This document shows, one piece after another, positions 16,173-24,890 of a stretch of 32,412 nt of DNA. Every line of letters starts with the position of its first letter. Position 1 is the stretch's first letter. This DNA comes from Pseudomonadota bacterium. Its GTDB lineage: Bacteria; Pseudomonadota; Gammaproteobacteria; Burkholderiales; Burkholderiaceae_C. A program made the translations under genes and the position numbers. The DNA lies in NCBI GenBank assembly GCA_018241265.1, contig JAFEEF010000044.1, forward strand, positions 1 to 32,412, given 5' to 3'. The notes under the pieces were generated by a model. It worked only from the letters and a program-made list of their open reading frames with translations, did no database searches and was not told the DNA's origin.

Positions 16173-16787
16173 TCACTGCCGTATCGCCTCGACCTCGATC
16201 AGCAGCTTCACGCGATCGTCGACGAACGGCAGGCTGTGCGTGATGCCGAAACGGCTGCGCACGAGCTCGCCTTCGAAGTCGCCGCCGCAGACCTCGTGGC
16301 GCAGCACGAGGCTCAACCCGCACTTCCAGCGCGTCGCGGTCAGGGTCAGCGGCTCGCTGGTGCCGCGCAAGGTCAGCTCGCCGTGCACTTCGCGCGGCAG
16401 GTCGCCTTCCCAGCGCACCTGGCGTGCGGTGTAGTAGGCCTCGGGCGAGCCGGTCGGATCGAGCAGCTCCTTGCCGCGCAGGATGGTGTCTAGCAGCGGC
16501 ACGCCGCTGTTCACCGAGGCGGTCTGCACCGTGATGCCGACGTCGAGCAGATGGGCCTTGGCGTCGAACTGCACGCTGCCTGCGATCTTGTCGAAGCGCC
16601 CGCGGATCGTCGACGTGCCCATGTGGACCACTTCCCAGTGGACCGCGGTGTGCGTCGGATCGAACACATACGCCGGCGACGCGCCGGCCGCCGACGCGGC
16701 CGGCTGCGCCGAGGCCGTCGTCGCCAGCACGAGGCCGGCGACGGCGATCAGGCGACGCGCCGGGCGGAAGCTCCGTTGCCGCGCCAC
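16173..16787 (-). CDS. YceI family periplasmic lipid-binding-like protein
   Basis: A 204-residue exported protein of the YceI family, beta-barrel proteins shown in other bacteria to bind isoprenoid or other long lipids. After a signal peptide (LIAVAGLVLATTASAQP, cleavage near residue 25-27), the mature part shows the family pattern YVFDPTHTAVHWEVVHMGTS, IRGRFDKIAGSVQFD, SVNSGVPLLDTILRGKELLD, then GELTLRGTSEPLTLTATRW and SRFGITHSLPFVDDRVKL. The frame is open far upstream as a shadow of the oxidoreductase gene; I chose the GTG at 16785-16787 because it gives a standard signal peptide. It overlaps the end of the oxidoreductase gene by 40 bases with no clear ribosome site, so the exact start is uncertain, but co-transcription is likely. 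Confidence 0.88.
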   Translation of the reverse strand: MARQRSFRPARRLIAVAGLVLATTASAQPAASAAGASPAYVFDPTHTAVHWEVVHMGTSTIRGRFDKIAGSVQFDAKAHLLDVGITVQTASVNSGVPLLDTILRGKELLDPTGSPEAYYTARQVRWEGDLPREVHGELTLRGTSEPLTLTATRWKCGLSLVLRHEVCGGDFEGELVRSRFGITHSLPFVDDRVKLLIEVEAIRQ

Positions 16788-19700
16788 TGGTTCATCAGCG
16801 CCGCCCACTTCGGCCGCACGGCCGCGAGATGGCGCTCCTTCACATGGCCGTAGCCGCGGATCTCTTCGGGCAGCCGCGCGATCTCGATCGCCTGCGCGAG
16901 GTTGGACGCATCGAGCTTCTTCAGCAGCTCTTCGATCGCGGCGCGGTATTCGCCGATCAGCGCGCGCTCGGTCTTGCGCTCTTCGGTCTTGCCGAACACG
17001 TCGAGCGCCGTGCCGCGCAGGCCCTTCAGCTTCGCGAGCAGCCTGAAGCCGGTCAGCATCCACGGCCCGTAGGGCTGCTTCTGCAATTCGCCCTTCGCGT
17101 TCTTCTTCGCGGTGGCCGGCGGCGCGAGGTGGTAGGTCAGCTTGTAGTCGCCTTCGAAGTCGGCGGCGATCTTCGCGAGGAAGCTGCCGTCGCTGTGCAG
17201 CCGCGCGACTTCGTACTCGTCCTTGTAGGCCATCAGCTTGAAGAGGTAGCGCGCGACCGCTGCGCTGAGCTTCTTCGAATCGAAACGCGCCTCGGCGCCG
17301 CGTACCTGCTCGACGAAGCGGCGGTACTGCTCGGCATAGGCTGCGTTCTGATAGGCGGTCAGGAATTCGACGCGCTCGGCGATCATGTCGTCCAGGTCGG
17401 CGCCGGGCCTGCGCACGAACTCGATCACTTGCCCTTGCGGTTGCATCGATGCCTGCACGGCCGTCGGGTCGTGCGCCGCTCGGCGGCCCCATTCGAATGC
17501 CTGTTTGTTCTTGTCGACCTGCACGCCGTTCAATTCGATCGCGCGCATCAGCGACGCGCGGCTCAGCGGCACGCGGCCCTGCTGCCAGGCGTAGCCGAGC
17601 ATCAGCGGGTTGCTGAAGATCGAGTCGCCGAGCATCGCGACCGAGATCGCTTCGGCATCGAGCAGGCCGACGTGGTCCTTGCCGACCGCGGCGCTCACCA
17701 CCGCTTCGCAGTTGCCTTCGGGGAACGCCCAGTCCGGGTTGCTCAGCACCGCGGCGGTCGGCGAGCCGTGCGTGTTCAGCGCGACGTAGGTGCGGCCTAT
17801 GCGCATCGTCGCGAGCGTCGCCTTGTTGGCCGCGACGATCGCATCGCAGCCGATCACGACATCGGCCTCGGCCGTGCCGACCTTGGTCGTCAGGATGGCC
17901 TCCATGCGGTCCGCGATCTGGATGTGGCTCCAGGTCGCGCCGCCCTTCTGCGCGAGGCCGGCCGCGTCCTGCGTGACGATGCCCTTGCCTTCGAGGTGCG
18001 CGGCCATGCCGAGCAGCTGGCCGATCGTGATGACGCCGGTGCCGCCGACGCCGGCGACGACGATGCCCCACGGCGCCGCGGCCGGCGGCAGCGCCGGCTC
18101 GGGGATCGCCGGCAGCTGCGCCAGGTCGGGCCGGGCGCTCGACTTCTGCTTCGTCTTCAGCTGGCCGCCTTCGACCGTCACGAAGCTCGGACAGAAGCCC
18201 TTCACGCAGGAGTAGTCCTTGTTGCAGGAGTTCTGGTTGATGCGGCGCTTGCGGCCGTACTCGGTCTCGACCGGCTCGACCGACAGGCAGTTGCTCTGCA
18301 CCGAGCAGTCGCCGCAGCCTTCGCACACCAGCTCGTTGATGACGACGCGCTTGGCGGGGTCGATCATCTTGCCGCGCTTCCTGCGCCGGCGCTTCTCGGT
18401 CGCGCAGGTCTGGTCGTAGATGATGACGGTGGTGCCGGCGGTCTCGCGCAGCTCGCGCTGGACCCTGTCGAGCTCGTCGCGGTGATGCACCGTGACGCCG
18501 GGCGCGAGCCGCGCCTTGATGTCGGCGGCCTCGTACTTGGCCGGCTCGTCGGTCACGACGACGACGCGTGCCGCGCCTTCGGCATGCACCTCGCGCGACA
18601 TCTCGGGCACCTTCATCGTGCCGTCGATCGGCTGGCCGCCGGTCATCGCGACGGCGTCGTTGAAGAGGATCTTGTAGGTGATGTTGACCTTGGCCGCGAT
18701 CGACTGGCGGATCGCGAGCAGCCCCGAGTGGTAGTAGGTGCCGTCGCCGAGGTTCGAGAAGATGTGCTTGTCGTTCGTGAAGGCCGCCTGGCCGACCCAC
18801 GACACGCCTTCGCCGCCCATCTGGCTGAAGGTCGTCGTGCTGCGGTCCATCCACACCGCCATGTAGTGGCAGCCGATGCCGGCGACGGCGCGCGAGCCTT
18901 CGGGCACGCGCGTGCTGGTGTTGTGCGGGCAGCCGCTGCAGAACCACGGCGTGCGGTCCTCGCTCTTCATCGCCGGCGCGGCGAGGCTCCGTTCCTTGGC
19001 TTCGATCAGCGCGATGCGCGCGTCCATGCGCGCTGCGGTGTCGGCATCGACGCCGAGGCCCTTCAGGCGCTTCGCGATCGCCTTCGCGATGATCGCGGGC
19101 GTCAGGTCGGCCTGCGCGCGCAGCAGCCAGTTGCGGCCCGGGTTCGGCCGGCTCCACTCGCCGTCGGAGTCGTCGAACTTGCCGAGCACGGTCGGACGCA
19201 CGTCGGAGCGCCAGTTGTAGAGCTCTTCCTTGAGCTGGTATTCGATGACCTGGCGCTTCTCCTCGACGACGAGGATCTCCTGCAGGCCCTGCGCGAAGTC
19301 GCGCGTGATGGTCGCCTCGAGCGGCCACACGACGTTGACCTTGTGCAGCCGGATGCCGAGGCGCCGGCAGGCGTCCTCGTCGAGGCCGAGGTCCAGCAGC
19401 GCCTGGCGCGTGTCGTTGTACGCCTTGCCGCTCGCGATCAGGCCGAAGCGGTCGTTCGGTCCCGAGATCACGTTGTGGTTGAGCTTGTTCGCGCGGATGT
19501 ACGCGAGCGCCGCATACCACTTGTAGTCCATCAACCGCGCTTCCTGCTCGAGCGCGCCGTCCGGCCAGCGGATGTGCAGGCCCCCGGGCGGCATCTCGAA
19601 GTCGGTCGGGATCACGATGTCGACGCGGTCCGGATCGACGAACACGCTGGACGCCGACTCGACGATCTCCTGGATCGTCTTCATGCCCGACCAGACGCCG

Positions 19701-20311
19701 GCGAAGCGGCTCAGCGCGAACGCGTGCAGGCCCATGTCGAGGATGTCCTGCACCGAGGTCGGAAAGAAGACCGGCAGGCCGCAGGCCTTGAAGATGTGGT
19801 CGCTCTGGTGCGCCGCGGTCGAGCTCTTCGCGATGTGGTCGTCGCCGGCGATCGCGATGACGCCGCCATGCTTCGAAGTGCCCGCCATGTTGGCGTGCTT
19901 GAAGACGTCGGAGCAGCGGTCGACGCCCGGGCCCTTGCCGTACCAGATGCCGAACACGCCGTCGAACTTGTTGCTCTGCGGATAGAGGTCGAGCTGCTGC
20001 GAGCCCCACACGGCGGTCGCGCCGAGTTCTTCGTTGACGCCCGGCTGGAACACGATGTTCTGCGCCGCGAGGTGCTGCTTGGCCTGCCACAGCGCCTGGT
20101 CGTAGCCGCCGAGCGGCGAGCCGCGGTAGCCGCTGATGAAGCCCGCGGTGTTGAGGCCGCCCATCGCGTCGCGCTTCTTCTGCAGCATCGGCAGGCGGAC
20201 CAGCGCCTGCGTGCCGCTCATGAAGGCGCGCCCGTGCTCGAGGACGTACTTGTCTTCCAGGCTGACGGCTTCGAGGGCCTTGCGGACGGCTTCGGGCAGC
20301 GGCGCGTTCAT
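16748..20311 (-). CDS. Fused indolepyruvate:ferredoxin oxidoreductase (IorA-IorB type)
   Basis: A 1187-residue 2-oxoacid:ferredoxin oxidoreductase with all catalytic parts on one chain. It decarboxylates a 2-oxoacid, probably from aromatic or branched amino acid breakdown, to the acyl-CoA and passes electrons to ferredoxin. The N-terminal pyrimidine-domain region has GFISGYRGSPLGGYDQALW. CSGCPHN (about residue 455), GIGCHYMAVW and the thiamine diphosphate-binding NLGDGTYYHSG (about 518-528) follow. A cysteine-rich iron-sulfur region, CEGCGDCSVQSNC and later CNKDYSCVKGFCPSF, lies at about 660-700. The gamma/IorB-like domain starts near 745 with VAGVGGTGVITIGQLLG. The ATG has GGAG at complement 20321-20324 nine bases upstream. 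Substrate specificity is not readable from sequence. Confidence 0.94.
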   Translation of the reverse strand: MNAPLPEAVRKALEAVSLEDKYVLEHGRAFMSGTQALVRLPMLQKKRDAMGGLNTAGFISGYRGSPLGGYDQALWQAKQHLAAQNIVFQPGVNEELGATAVWGSQQLDLYPQSNKFDGVFGIWYGKGPGVDRCSDVFKHANMAGTSKHGGVIAIAGDDHIAKSSTAAHQSDHIFKACGLPVFFPTSVQDILDMGLHAFALSRFAGVWSGMKTIQEIVESASSVFVDPDRVDIVIPTDFEMPPGGLHIRWPDGALEQEARLMDYKWYAALAYIRANKLNHNVISGPNDRFGLIASGKAYNDTRQALLDLGLDEDACRRLGIRLHKVNVVWPLEATITRDFAQGLQEILVVEEKRQVIEYQLKEELYNWRSDVRPTVLGKFDDSDGEWSRPNPGRNWLLRAQADLTPAIIAKAIAKRLKGLGVDADTAARMDARIALIEAKERSLAAPAMKSEDRTPWFCSGCPHNTSTRVPEGSRAVAGIGCHYMAVWMDRSTTTFSQMGGEGVSWVGQAAFTNDKHIFSNLGDGTYYHSGLLAIRQSIAAKVNITYKILFNDAVAMTGGQPIDGTMKVPEMSREVHAEGAARVVVVTDEPAKYEAADIKARLAPGVTVHHRDELDRVQRELRETAGTTVIIYDQTCATEKRRRRKRGKMIDPAKRVVINELVCEGCGDCSVQSNCLSVEPVETEYGRKRRINQNSCNKDYSCVKGFCPSFVTVEGGQLKTKQKSSARPDLAQLPAIPEPALPPAAAPWGIVVAGVGGTGVITIGQLLGMAAHLEGKGIVTQDAAGLAQKGGATWSHIQIADRMEAILTTKVGTAEADVVIGCDAIVAANKATLATMRIGRTYVALNTHGSPTAAVLSNPDWAFPEGNCEAVVSAAVGKDHVGLLDAEAISVAMLGDSIFSNPLMLGYAWQQGRVPLSRASLMRAIELNGVQVDKNKQAFEWGRRAAHDPTAVQASMQPQGQVIEFVRRPGADLDDMIAERVEFLTAYQNAAYAEQYRRFVEQVRGAEARFDSKKLSAAVARYLFKLMAYKDEYEVARLHSDGSFLAKIAADFEGDYKLTYHLAPPATAKKNAKGELQKQPYGPWMLTGFRLLAKLKGLRGTALDVFGKTEERKTERALIGEYRAAIEELLKKLDASNLAQAIEIARLPEEIRGYGHVKERHLAAVRPKWAALMNQWRGNGASARRVA

Positions 20312-20483
20312 CGTGCAACTCTCCAGATGGCGGGGTCGGTGATGGCTGCGACGCTTCAGCTCGTGGCCGGGCCGCACAAGGCGAGCAGTGTAGGGAAACG
20401 GCCGCGCGCAGTGCTTTCTTTCTGAAAGGCCTGGACGGCCGTTGGAGCAATAATCTTGCTCTAGACTCCGCTTCGGAGATTCG
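20312..20483. promoter_or_regulatory. Divergent promoter region of the oxidoreductase and lrp-type genes
   Basis: This 172-base intergenic stretch contains two short inverted repeats of the size bound by Lrp/AsnC dimers: CTTTC-N5-GAAAG at 20414-20428 and GAGCAA-N5-TTGCTC at 20445-20461. The second is AT-rich in its centre (TAATC). They are spaced about 32 bases centre to centre, close to three helical turns, which would place dimers on the same face. Such sites fit autoregulation of the regulator and control of the oxidoreductase; this is inferred from position and symmetry. Confidence 0.55.
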
Positions 20484-21047
20484 ATGGCGCAGAAGAGGGC
20501 GAGTTCGGGCAGGACGAGCGATGCCGCGGCGAACGCTGGCGCGGCCGTGCTCGACCGCTACGACATCGCGATCCTGCGCGAGCTGCAGCAGGACGCGCGG
20601 CTGTCCAACGCCGAACTCGCGACGCGCATCGGCCTGTCGCCGGCGCCGGCCTGGCGGCGCGTGCGCTGGCTCGAGGAGCAGGGCTACATCACCGGCTACC
20701 GCGCGGTGATCGACCGGCGCAAGGTCGACCTCGGCGTGCTCGCGTTCGTGCGCATCGATGCCGACCGCAACACCGCCGCGTCGACCTCCGAACTCGAGGA
20801 CGCGATCCGGCGTATTCCAGAAGTGATAGCCTGCCACTACATTTCGGGGTCGGGGACGTTCGAACTCGAAGTCGTCGCGACCGACCTCGACGCGTTCTCG
20901 AAGTTCTCGCTCGAAACCCTGCTGAACCTGCCGAACGTGAAGGACCTGCACACCAGCTTCTCGCTCGGCGAGGTGAAGGCGGGCGCGGCGCTGCCGCTGG
21001 CCCATCTGGAAGCGGCCGCGGGACGCGGTTCGCGCGATCCCGAATAG
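20484..21047 (+). CDS. Lrp/AsnC-family transcriptional regulator
   Basis: A 187-residue regulator. After a polar N-terminal tail of about 22 residues, the helix-turn-helix appears as LDRYDIAILRELQQDARLSNAELATRIGLSPAPAWRRVRWLEE (starting near residue 23), followed by the hinge GYITGYRAVIDRRKVDLGVLAFV and the RAM ligand-binding domain, with VIACHYISGSGTFELEVVATDLDAFSKF and LPNVKDLHTSFSLGEVK. Lrp-type proteins sense amino acids or their 2-oxoacids, and the gene is divergent from the 2-oxoacid oxidoreductase, so it most likely controls that gene. The N-terminal tail and a C-terminal extension (about 20 residues) make it longer than the usual 150-165. Confidence 0.92.
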   Translation: MAQKRASSGRTSDAAANAGAAVLDRYDIAILRELQQDARLSNAELATRIGLSPAPAWRRVRWLEEQGYITGYRAVIDRRKVDLGVLAFVRIDADRNTAASTSELEDAIRRIPEVIACHYISGSGTFELEVVATDLDAFSKFSLETLLNLPNVKDLHTSFSLGEVKAGAALPLAHLEAAAGRGSRDPE

Positions 21048-21084
21048 GCCGGCATCCAGCGCCGCGGCACAGGTCGATCGTTCC

Positions 21085-22221
21085 ATGCAAGCCCTGTTGC
21101 CCACGTCCACGCCGACACCGATCGCGCCTGCGCAGGCCAGGGAGCGGGTGCTTGGCAGCGACAACCGCGGCCGCGTGCGCCTGGTGCAGCTCCTGACCGT
21201 CTTCGCGATCTACTTCGCCTGCGCGCTCATCATGTGGGGCGGCGCCGCGTATGGCCTGATTCCGGCGGCGCCGCTCACCGGTTGGTGCCTGTACGTGGCG
21301 GTCGGCATGGCGGTGTTCTATCTGCTGATCCGCAGCGGCTGGAGCCAGCGCACGGCCGACCCGATGCTGAGCGAGGCGCAGGTCGTGTTCGGCGTCGTCG
21401 CGGTGCTGTGGGCCTACCTGATGTGCGGCGTGTGGCGCAGCGCGACCCTGTTCCCGCTGATGCTGATCCTGACCTTCGGCGCGTTCGTGTCGAGCTGGCG
21501 GCGCCTGGCGGCGCTCACGGTGCTCGCGCTCATCGGTCTGGCGGCGAGCATCGCGCTGCTGCACGGCGGGCATCCGAACGCCTACGACTGGCGCGCCGAC
21601 ATCGCCAACCTGCTGATGATGGCGGTCGTGCTGCCGACCTGCTCGATCGTCGCGGCGCGCCTGTCTTCGCTGCGCGCGCGGCTGCATTCGCAGCGCGACC
21701 GCCTGGAGCGCGCGCTCGACGAAGTGCAGCGCCTGGCCACCGAGGACGAGCTGACCGGCCTGCAGAACCGCCGCCGGATGCAGGAGCTGCTCGAGCTCGA
21801 GCACAGCCGCTCGGTCCGCTCGGGCCGCACGTTCTGCCTGGCGGTGATCGACCTCGACCACTTCGGCGAGATCAACGACGAGCACGGCCATGCAGTGGGC
21901 GACCAGGTGCTGCGCCTGTTCGCCGGCGAGGCCAAGGGCGCGATCCGCGCGTCCGACCTGCTGGCCCGCTGGAGCGACGAGGCCTTCGTGCTGCTGATGC
22001 CCGACACGCATGCGGCGCTGGCGCGGCTGGGCGTCGAGCGGCTGCGCGAGCGCACCGCGGCGACGACGATAGACGCCGGTGCCTCGCGCCTTGCGCTGCG
22101 CTTCTCGGCCGGCGTGGTCGAGCACCTCGCGGGCGAATCGGTCTCGGACGCGATCGGCCGGGCGGAGCGCGCGCTGGCGAGCGCGAAGGTGCAGGGGCGC
22201 AATCGGGTCGTGGTCGGGTAG
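21085..22221 (+). CDS. Membrane GGDEF-domain protein with degenerate active site (SDEAF) and intact I-site
   Basis: A 378-residue protein with about six membrane helices (roughly residues 32-190), a linking coiled coil (about 192-220, RLHSQRDRLERALDEVQRL) and a C-terminal GGDEF domain starting at the canonical TEDELTGLQNRRRM. The domain keeps the metal and nucleotide contacts VIDLDHFGEINDEHGHAVGD (254-273). The signature that should read RWGG(D/E)EF is RWSDEAF (295-301): both glycines and the catalytic Glu are replaced. The inhibitory RxxD site, RASD at 288-291, is intact with the standard five-residue spacing. This pattern predicts loss of diguanylate cyclase activity with retained c-di-GMP binding, so a receptor or scaffold role is likely. 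The start ATG lacks a good ribosome site. Confidence 0.88.
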   Translation: MQALLPTSTPTPIAPAQARERVLGSDNRGRVRLVQLLTVFAIYFACALIMWGGAAYGLIPAAPLTGWCLYVAVGMAVFYLLIRSGWSQRTADPMLSEAQVVFGVVAVLWAYLMCGVWRSATLFPLMLILTFGAFVSSWRRLAALTVLALIGLAASIALLHGGHPNAYDWRADIANLLMMAVVLPTCSIVAARLSSLRARLHSQRDRLERALDEVQRLATEDELTGLQNRRRMQELLELEHSRSVRSGRTFCLAVIDLDHFGEINDEHGHAVGDQVLRLFAGEAKGAIRASDLLARWSDEAFVLLMPDTHAALARLGVERLRERTAATTIDAGASRLALRFSAGVVEHLAGESVSDAIGRAERALASAKVQGRNRVVVG

Positions 22222-22265
22222 GCGCGAAACGCGCGGCACGGCCTGCGCGGACGATCGGCGAGCGA

Positions 22266-22934
22266 TCAGCAGTCGCTCCGCCCCCGCTCGGTCAGGTAGA
22301 CCGCCGCCTGCACTCGCGAGTTGAGCCCGAGCTTCCTGAGGATGTGCTGCACGTGGATCTTCACCGTCGTCTCGGCGATGAACAGCGCACGCGCGATCTC
22401 CTTGTTGCTCGCGCCGCGCGCGATCTGCGCGAGGATCTCGCGCTCGCGCGGCGACAGCTCGTCGATCGGGTCGTGCACTCGAGCGGGCTCGGCCGCTGTC
22501 TCGGGCGGCGCCGTCTCGCGAAAGGCCGCGACGAGCTTGTCGGTCATCTCCGGGCTCACCGTCGAGACACCCTGCATCGCACGCTCGATCGCGTTCGCCA
22601 GCATCGGGCTGTCGGCGGTCTTCAGCAGGTAGCCCTGCGCGCCGCCGCGCAGCGCGGCCGCGAGGTCGTGCTCGTCCTCGCTCACGGTGAGCATCAGCAC
22701 GCGCGCATCGGGTGCCGCCGCGCGCAGGCCGGGCAGGGCCGCGACGCCGGTCACGCCGGGCAAGTGGTTGTCGAGCAGGATCACGTCGGGCTGCACCGCT
22801 GCGGCCACGCGCTGCGCCTGGCCCGCATCGCCGGCCTCGGCCACCACCTCGAAGCGCCCGTCGGCCGCGAGCAGTGCCGTCAGCCCGCGCCGGAACAGCG
22901 TGTGGTCGTCGACCACCATCACGCGGATCGTCAT
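22266..22934 (-). CDS. narL: Nitrate/nitrite response regulator, NarL type
   Basis: A 222-residue NarL/FixJ response regulator. The receiver has the acidic pair VVDDHTLFRRGL (Asp9, Asp10), phosphoacceptor Asp55 in VILLDNHLPGVTG and Lys105 in GYLLKTADSP. The C-terminal LuxR-type helix-turn-helix (about residues 158-214) shows LSPREREILAQIARGASNKEIA and TVKIHVQHILRKLGLNSRVQAAV, the NarL pattern. It overlaps the kinase gene by ATGA (22931-22934), and the pair sits downstream of narGHJI, which identifies it as the nitrate-responsive regulator rather than another NarL-like protein. The true ATG is well inside a longer open shadow frame. Direct targets would include nar genes upstream of this window. 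Confidence 0.93.
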   Translation of the reverse strand: MTIRVMVVDDHTLFRRGLTALLAADGRFEVVAEAGDAGQAQRVAAAVQPDVILLDNHLPGVTGVAALPGLRAAAPDARVLMLTVSEDEHDLAAALRGGAQGYLLKTADSPMLANAIERAMQGVSTVSPEMTDKLVAAFRETAPPETAAEPARVHDPIDELSPREREILAQIARGASNKEIARALFIAETTVKIHVQHILRKLGLNSRVQAAVYLTERGRSDC

Positions 22935-24832
22935 GCCGCCTCCGGGAGCGTCAGCACGACGCGCGTGCCGGCACCCGGTCCGGACTGCACATCGACGTCG
23001 GCGCCTATCGTCCGCGCGCGCTCGCGCATGATGCGCAGCCCGACGTGGGTCTCGTCCGACGCCGTGCCGCCGAACCCGCGTCCGTCGTCGCGCACGCTGA
23101 CGCGCCAGCGCGGCGCCTGCTCGACGTCGACCCAGACCGCGCTCGCGTTGGCATGCTTGCGCACGTTGGAGAGCGCTTCCTGCACCACGTGCAGCACCTG
23201 CACCTGCACGTCGGGCGCGAGCGGCAGGCCGTGGCCCAGGACCTCCAGATGGGTCGGCAGCCCGGTCTGGTGCTCGAACTTGCGCAGCGTGGTCTGCAGT
23301 GCCGGCGTGATGTCCTCGGCGTTGGTGCGCGTGCGGAAGTGCAGCAGCAATTCGCGGACGTCGGCCGTGCTCTCCTGCACGCCGGCGTCGAGCTCGCCGA
23401 GCGCGCGCTGCGCGGCCGGGCCGTCGGCGCGCTCGAGCGCGCCGCGCAGCAGCTGGACCTGGATCTTCACGAAGGCCAGGCTCTGCGCGATCGAGTCGTG
23501 CAGCTCGCGCGCGAGCAGCCCGCGCTCCTCGGCGATCGCGGCCTCGCGGTCGAGCGCGATCGCGCGCTGGCCCTCCATCGCGCCGGCCAGGTGCATCGCC
23601 AAGGCTTCGTACAGCGCGCGGTCGGCCGCGTCGAAGGCGCGCGGATTGCGGTACAGCAGATCGATCTCGCCGAGCTGGCGGTCCTGCATGCGCACCGGCA
23701 CGTTGACCAGCAGCTCGAAGCCCGCCCGCAGGCAGAGGTCGCGCGGCGCCGCATCGCGGATCGGAATCACGCGCGTGCGCGCCTCGCCTTGCGGCTGGCC
23801 GCAGAGGCACTCGCCGGTCAGCAGGCAGGGTTCGCCGTCGACGATGGAAGCCGGCAGGCAGTCGCTGCCCAGCAGCAGGTAGCGGCGGTTCGCCTCGTCC
23901 GACCAGCGCACCGCCGCGGCGTCGGCCCCGGACACGACGCGCAGGTGGTGCGCGAAGTGGCGCGCCAGCTCTTCCAGCGACCCGGCGCGCGCGGCCAGCG
24001 CACTCGCCTCGTACAGCGCGGCCAGGCGCCGGTGCTCGGCTTCGAAGTGCTCGGTCTTCTCGCGGACCTTGGCCTCGAGGTTCTGGTAGAGCCCCTGCAG
24101 CCGCTCGGCCATCTGGTTGAAGCCGTGCCCGACCGCGCCGAACTCGTCGGCCGAGCCGATCGTGACGCGCGCCGCCAGGTCACCGGACTCGGCGCGCGCC
24201 AGCGCCTCCTGCAGCCGCGACAGCGGTGCGAAGATGAAGAGATAGGCCGCGTACAGCAGCGTCACGGCCGCGCCGATGGCCAGCGCCATCATCGCCAGCT
24301 GCACGGCGTTGAGCAGCGCGGTCCAGATCGACAGCTGGCTCTCGATGGCGCCGACGAAAGCGTCGATCGTCTCGACATAGGCCTGCGCATCGCGGGCGAC
24401 CGCGTCGGCGGCGGGCGCCGGCCGGGCCGACCAGCGCGCGCGCAGTGCGAGCCAATCGCGGCGCACCGCGGCGAAGGCCGCCTCGGAACGCGCGCCGCGC
24501 GGCACGAACAGCGGCCGCGCCGGGTCGCCCGACTGCAGCAGCGCAATGTTCTGGTCGAACTGCCGGACCTGCTGCTGCAGCCCCGCGGCATCGCCGGCGG
24601 CCAGCGTCTGCGCGAGCCGCCAGGTCTGCATGCGCATGCGGCCGGCCTCGTTGACCGCGGCGGCGCCGCCTTCGAGCTTCCAGGTCACCGAGAGGGTCAC
24701 GCCGATCGAACCGAGCGCGAGCAGCAGCAGCGCGGCACCGATCAAGCCCAGCTTGGCGGCCAGCGTCCGTGGTACGCGCAGGCCGCCGGGCAGCCCGGCA
24801 TCGGCGCGCGGCGATGGCGTGCTCTTCGTCAT
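22931..24832 (-). CDS. narX: Nitrate/nitrite sensor histidine kinase, NarX type
   Basis: A 633-residue membrane histidine kinase. Helix 1 (about residues 26-49) is followed by the periplasmic nitrate-binding P-box NEAGRMRMQTWRLA (61-74), whose central Arg contacts nitrate in NarX. A four-helix sensor continues to helix 2 (about 176-202), then HAMP (SRLQEALARAESGDLAARV), a signalling helix, and a GAF-like domain with five cysteines (325, 336, 342, 344, 367), as in the Cys-rich module of NarX. The HisKA_3 motif is ARELHDSIAQSL (His445), and the ATPase has VVQEALSNVRKHANA and RDDGRGFGG. Only 58 bases separate it from ppiC upstream, so it is probably read through from narG. It should phosphorylate the NarL encoded next. 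Confidence 0.94.
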   Translation of the reverse strand: MTKSTPSPRADAGLPGGLRVPRTLAAKLGLIGAALLLLALGSIGVTLSVTWKLEGGAAAVNEAGRMRMQTWRLAQTLAAGDAAGLQQQVRQFDQNIALLQSGDPARPLFVPRGARSEAAFAAVRRDWLALRARWSARPAPAADAVARDAQAYVETIDAFVGAIESQLSIWTALLNAVQLAMMALAIGAAVTLLYAAYLFIFAPLSRLQEALARAESGDLAARVTIGSADEFGAVGHGFNQMAERLQGLYQNLEAKVREKTEHFEAEHRRLAALYEASALAARAGSLEELARHFAHHLRVVSGADAAAVRWSDEANRRYLLLGSDCLPASIVDGEPCLLTGECLCGQPQGEARTRVIPIRDAAPRDLCLRAGFELLVNVPVRMQDRQLGEIDLLYRNPRAFDAADRALYEALAMHLAGAMEGQRAIALDREAAIAEERGLLARELHDSIAQSLAFVKIQVQLLRGALERADGPAAQRALGELDAGVQESTADVRELLLHFRTRTNAEDITPALQTTLRKFEHQTGLPTHLEVLGHGLPLAPDVQVQVLHVVQEALSNVRKHANASAVWVDVEQAPRWRVSVRDDGRGFGGTASDETHVGLRIMRERARTIGADVDVQSGPGAGTRVVLTLPEAA

Positions 24833-24890
24833 GGGCCCGCATCATGCATCGGATCGACGGGCGCCGGCGGGTGCCGCCCCGCCCCTTCGT

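Noticed and set aside
15855-16493. 212-codon plus-strand open frame over the gap and the YceI gene
   Set aside because: Its 3' half is antisense to the clear YceI gene, and its 5' half has no recognisable protein or ribosome site.
16829-20425. 1198-codon open frame antisense to the oxidoreductase gene
   Set aside because: It is a mirror of third-position GC bias in the real gene: no stop codons form, and the product is a His/Arg/Asp/Val-rich string with no domain.
22222-22234. Small hairpin GCGCG-AAA-CGCGC after the GGDEF gene as a terminator
   Set aside because: Only five base pairs and no T run follow; it may slow polymerase but cannot be called a terminator.
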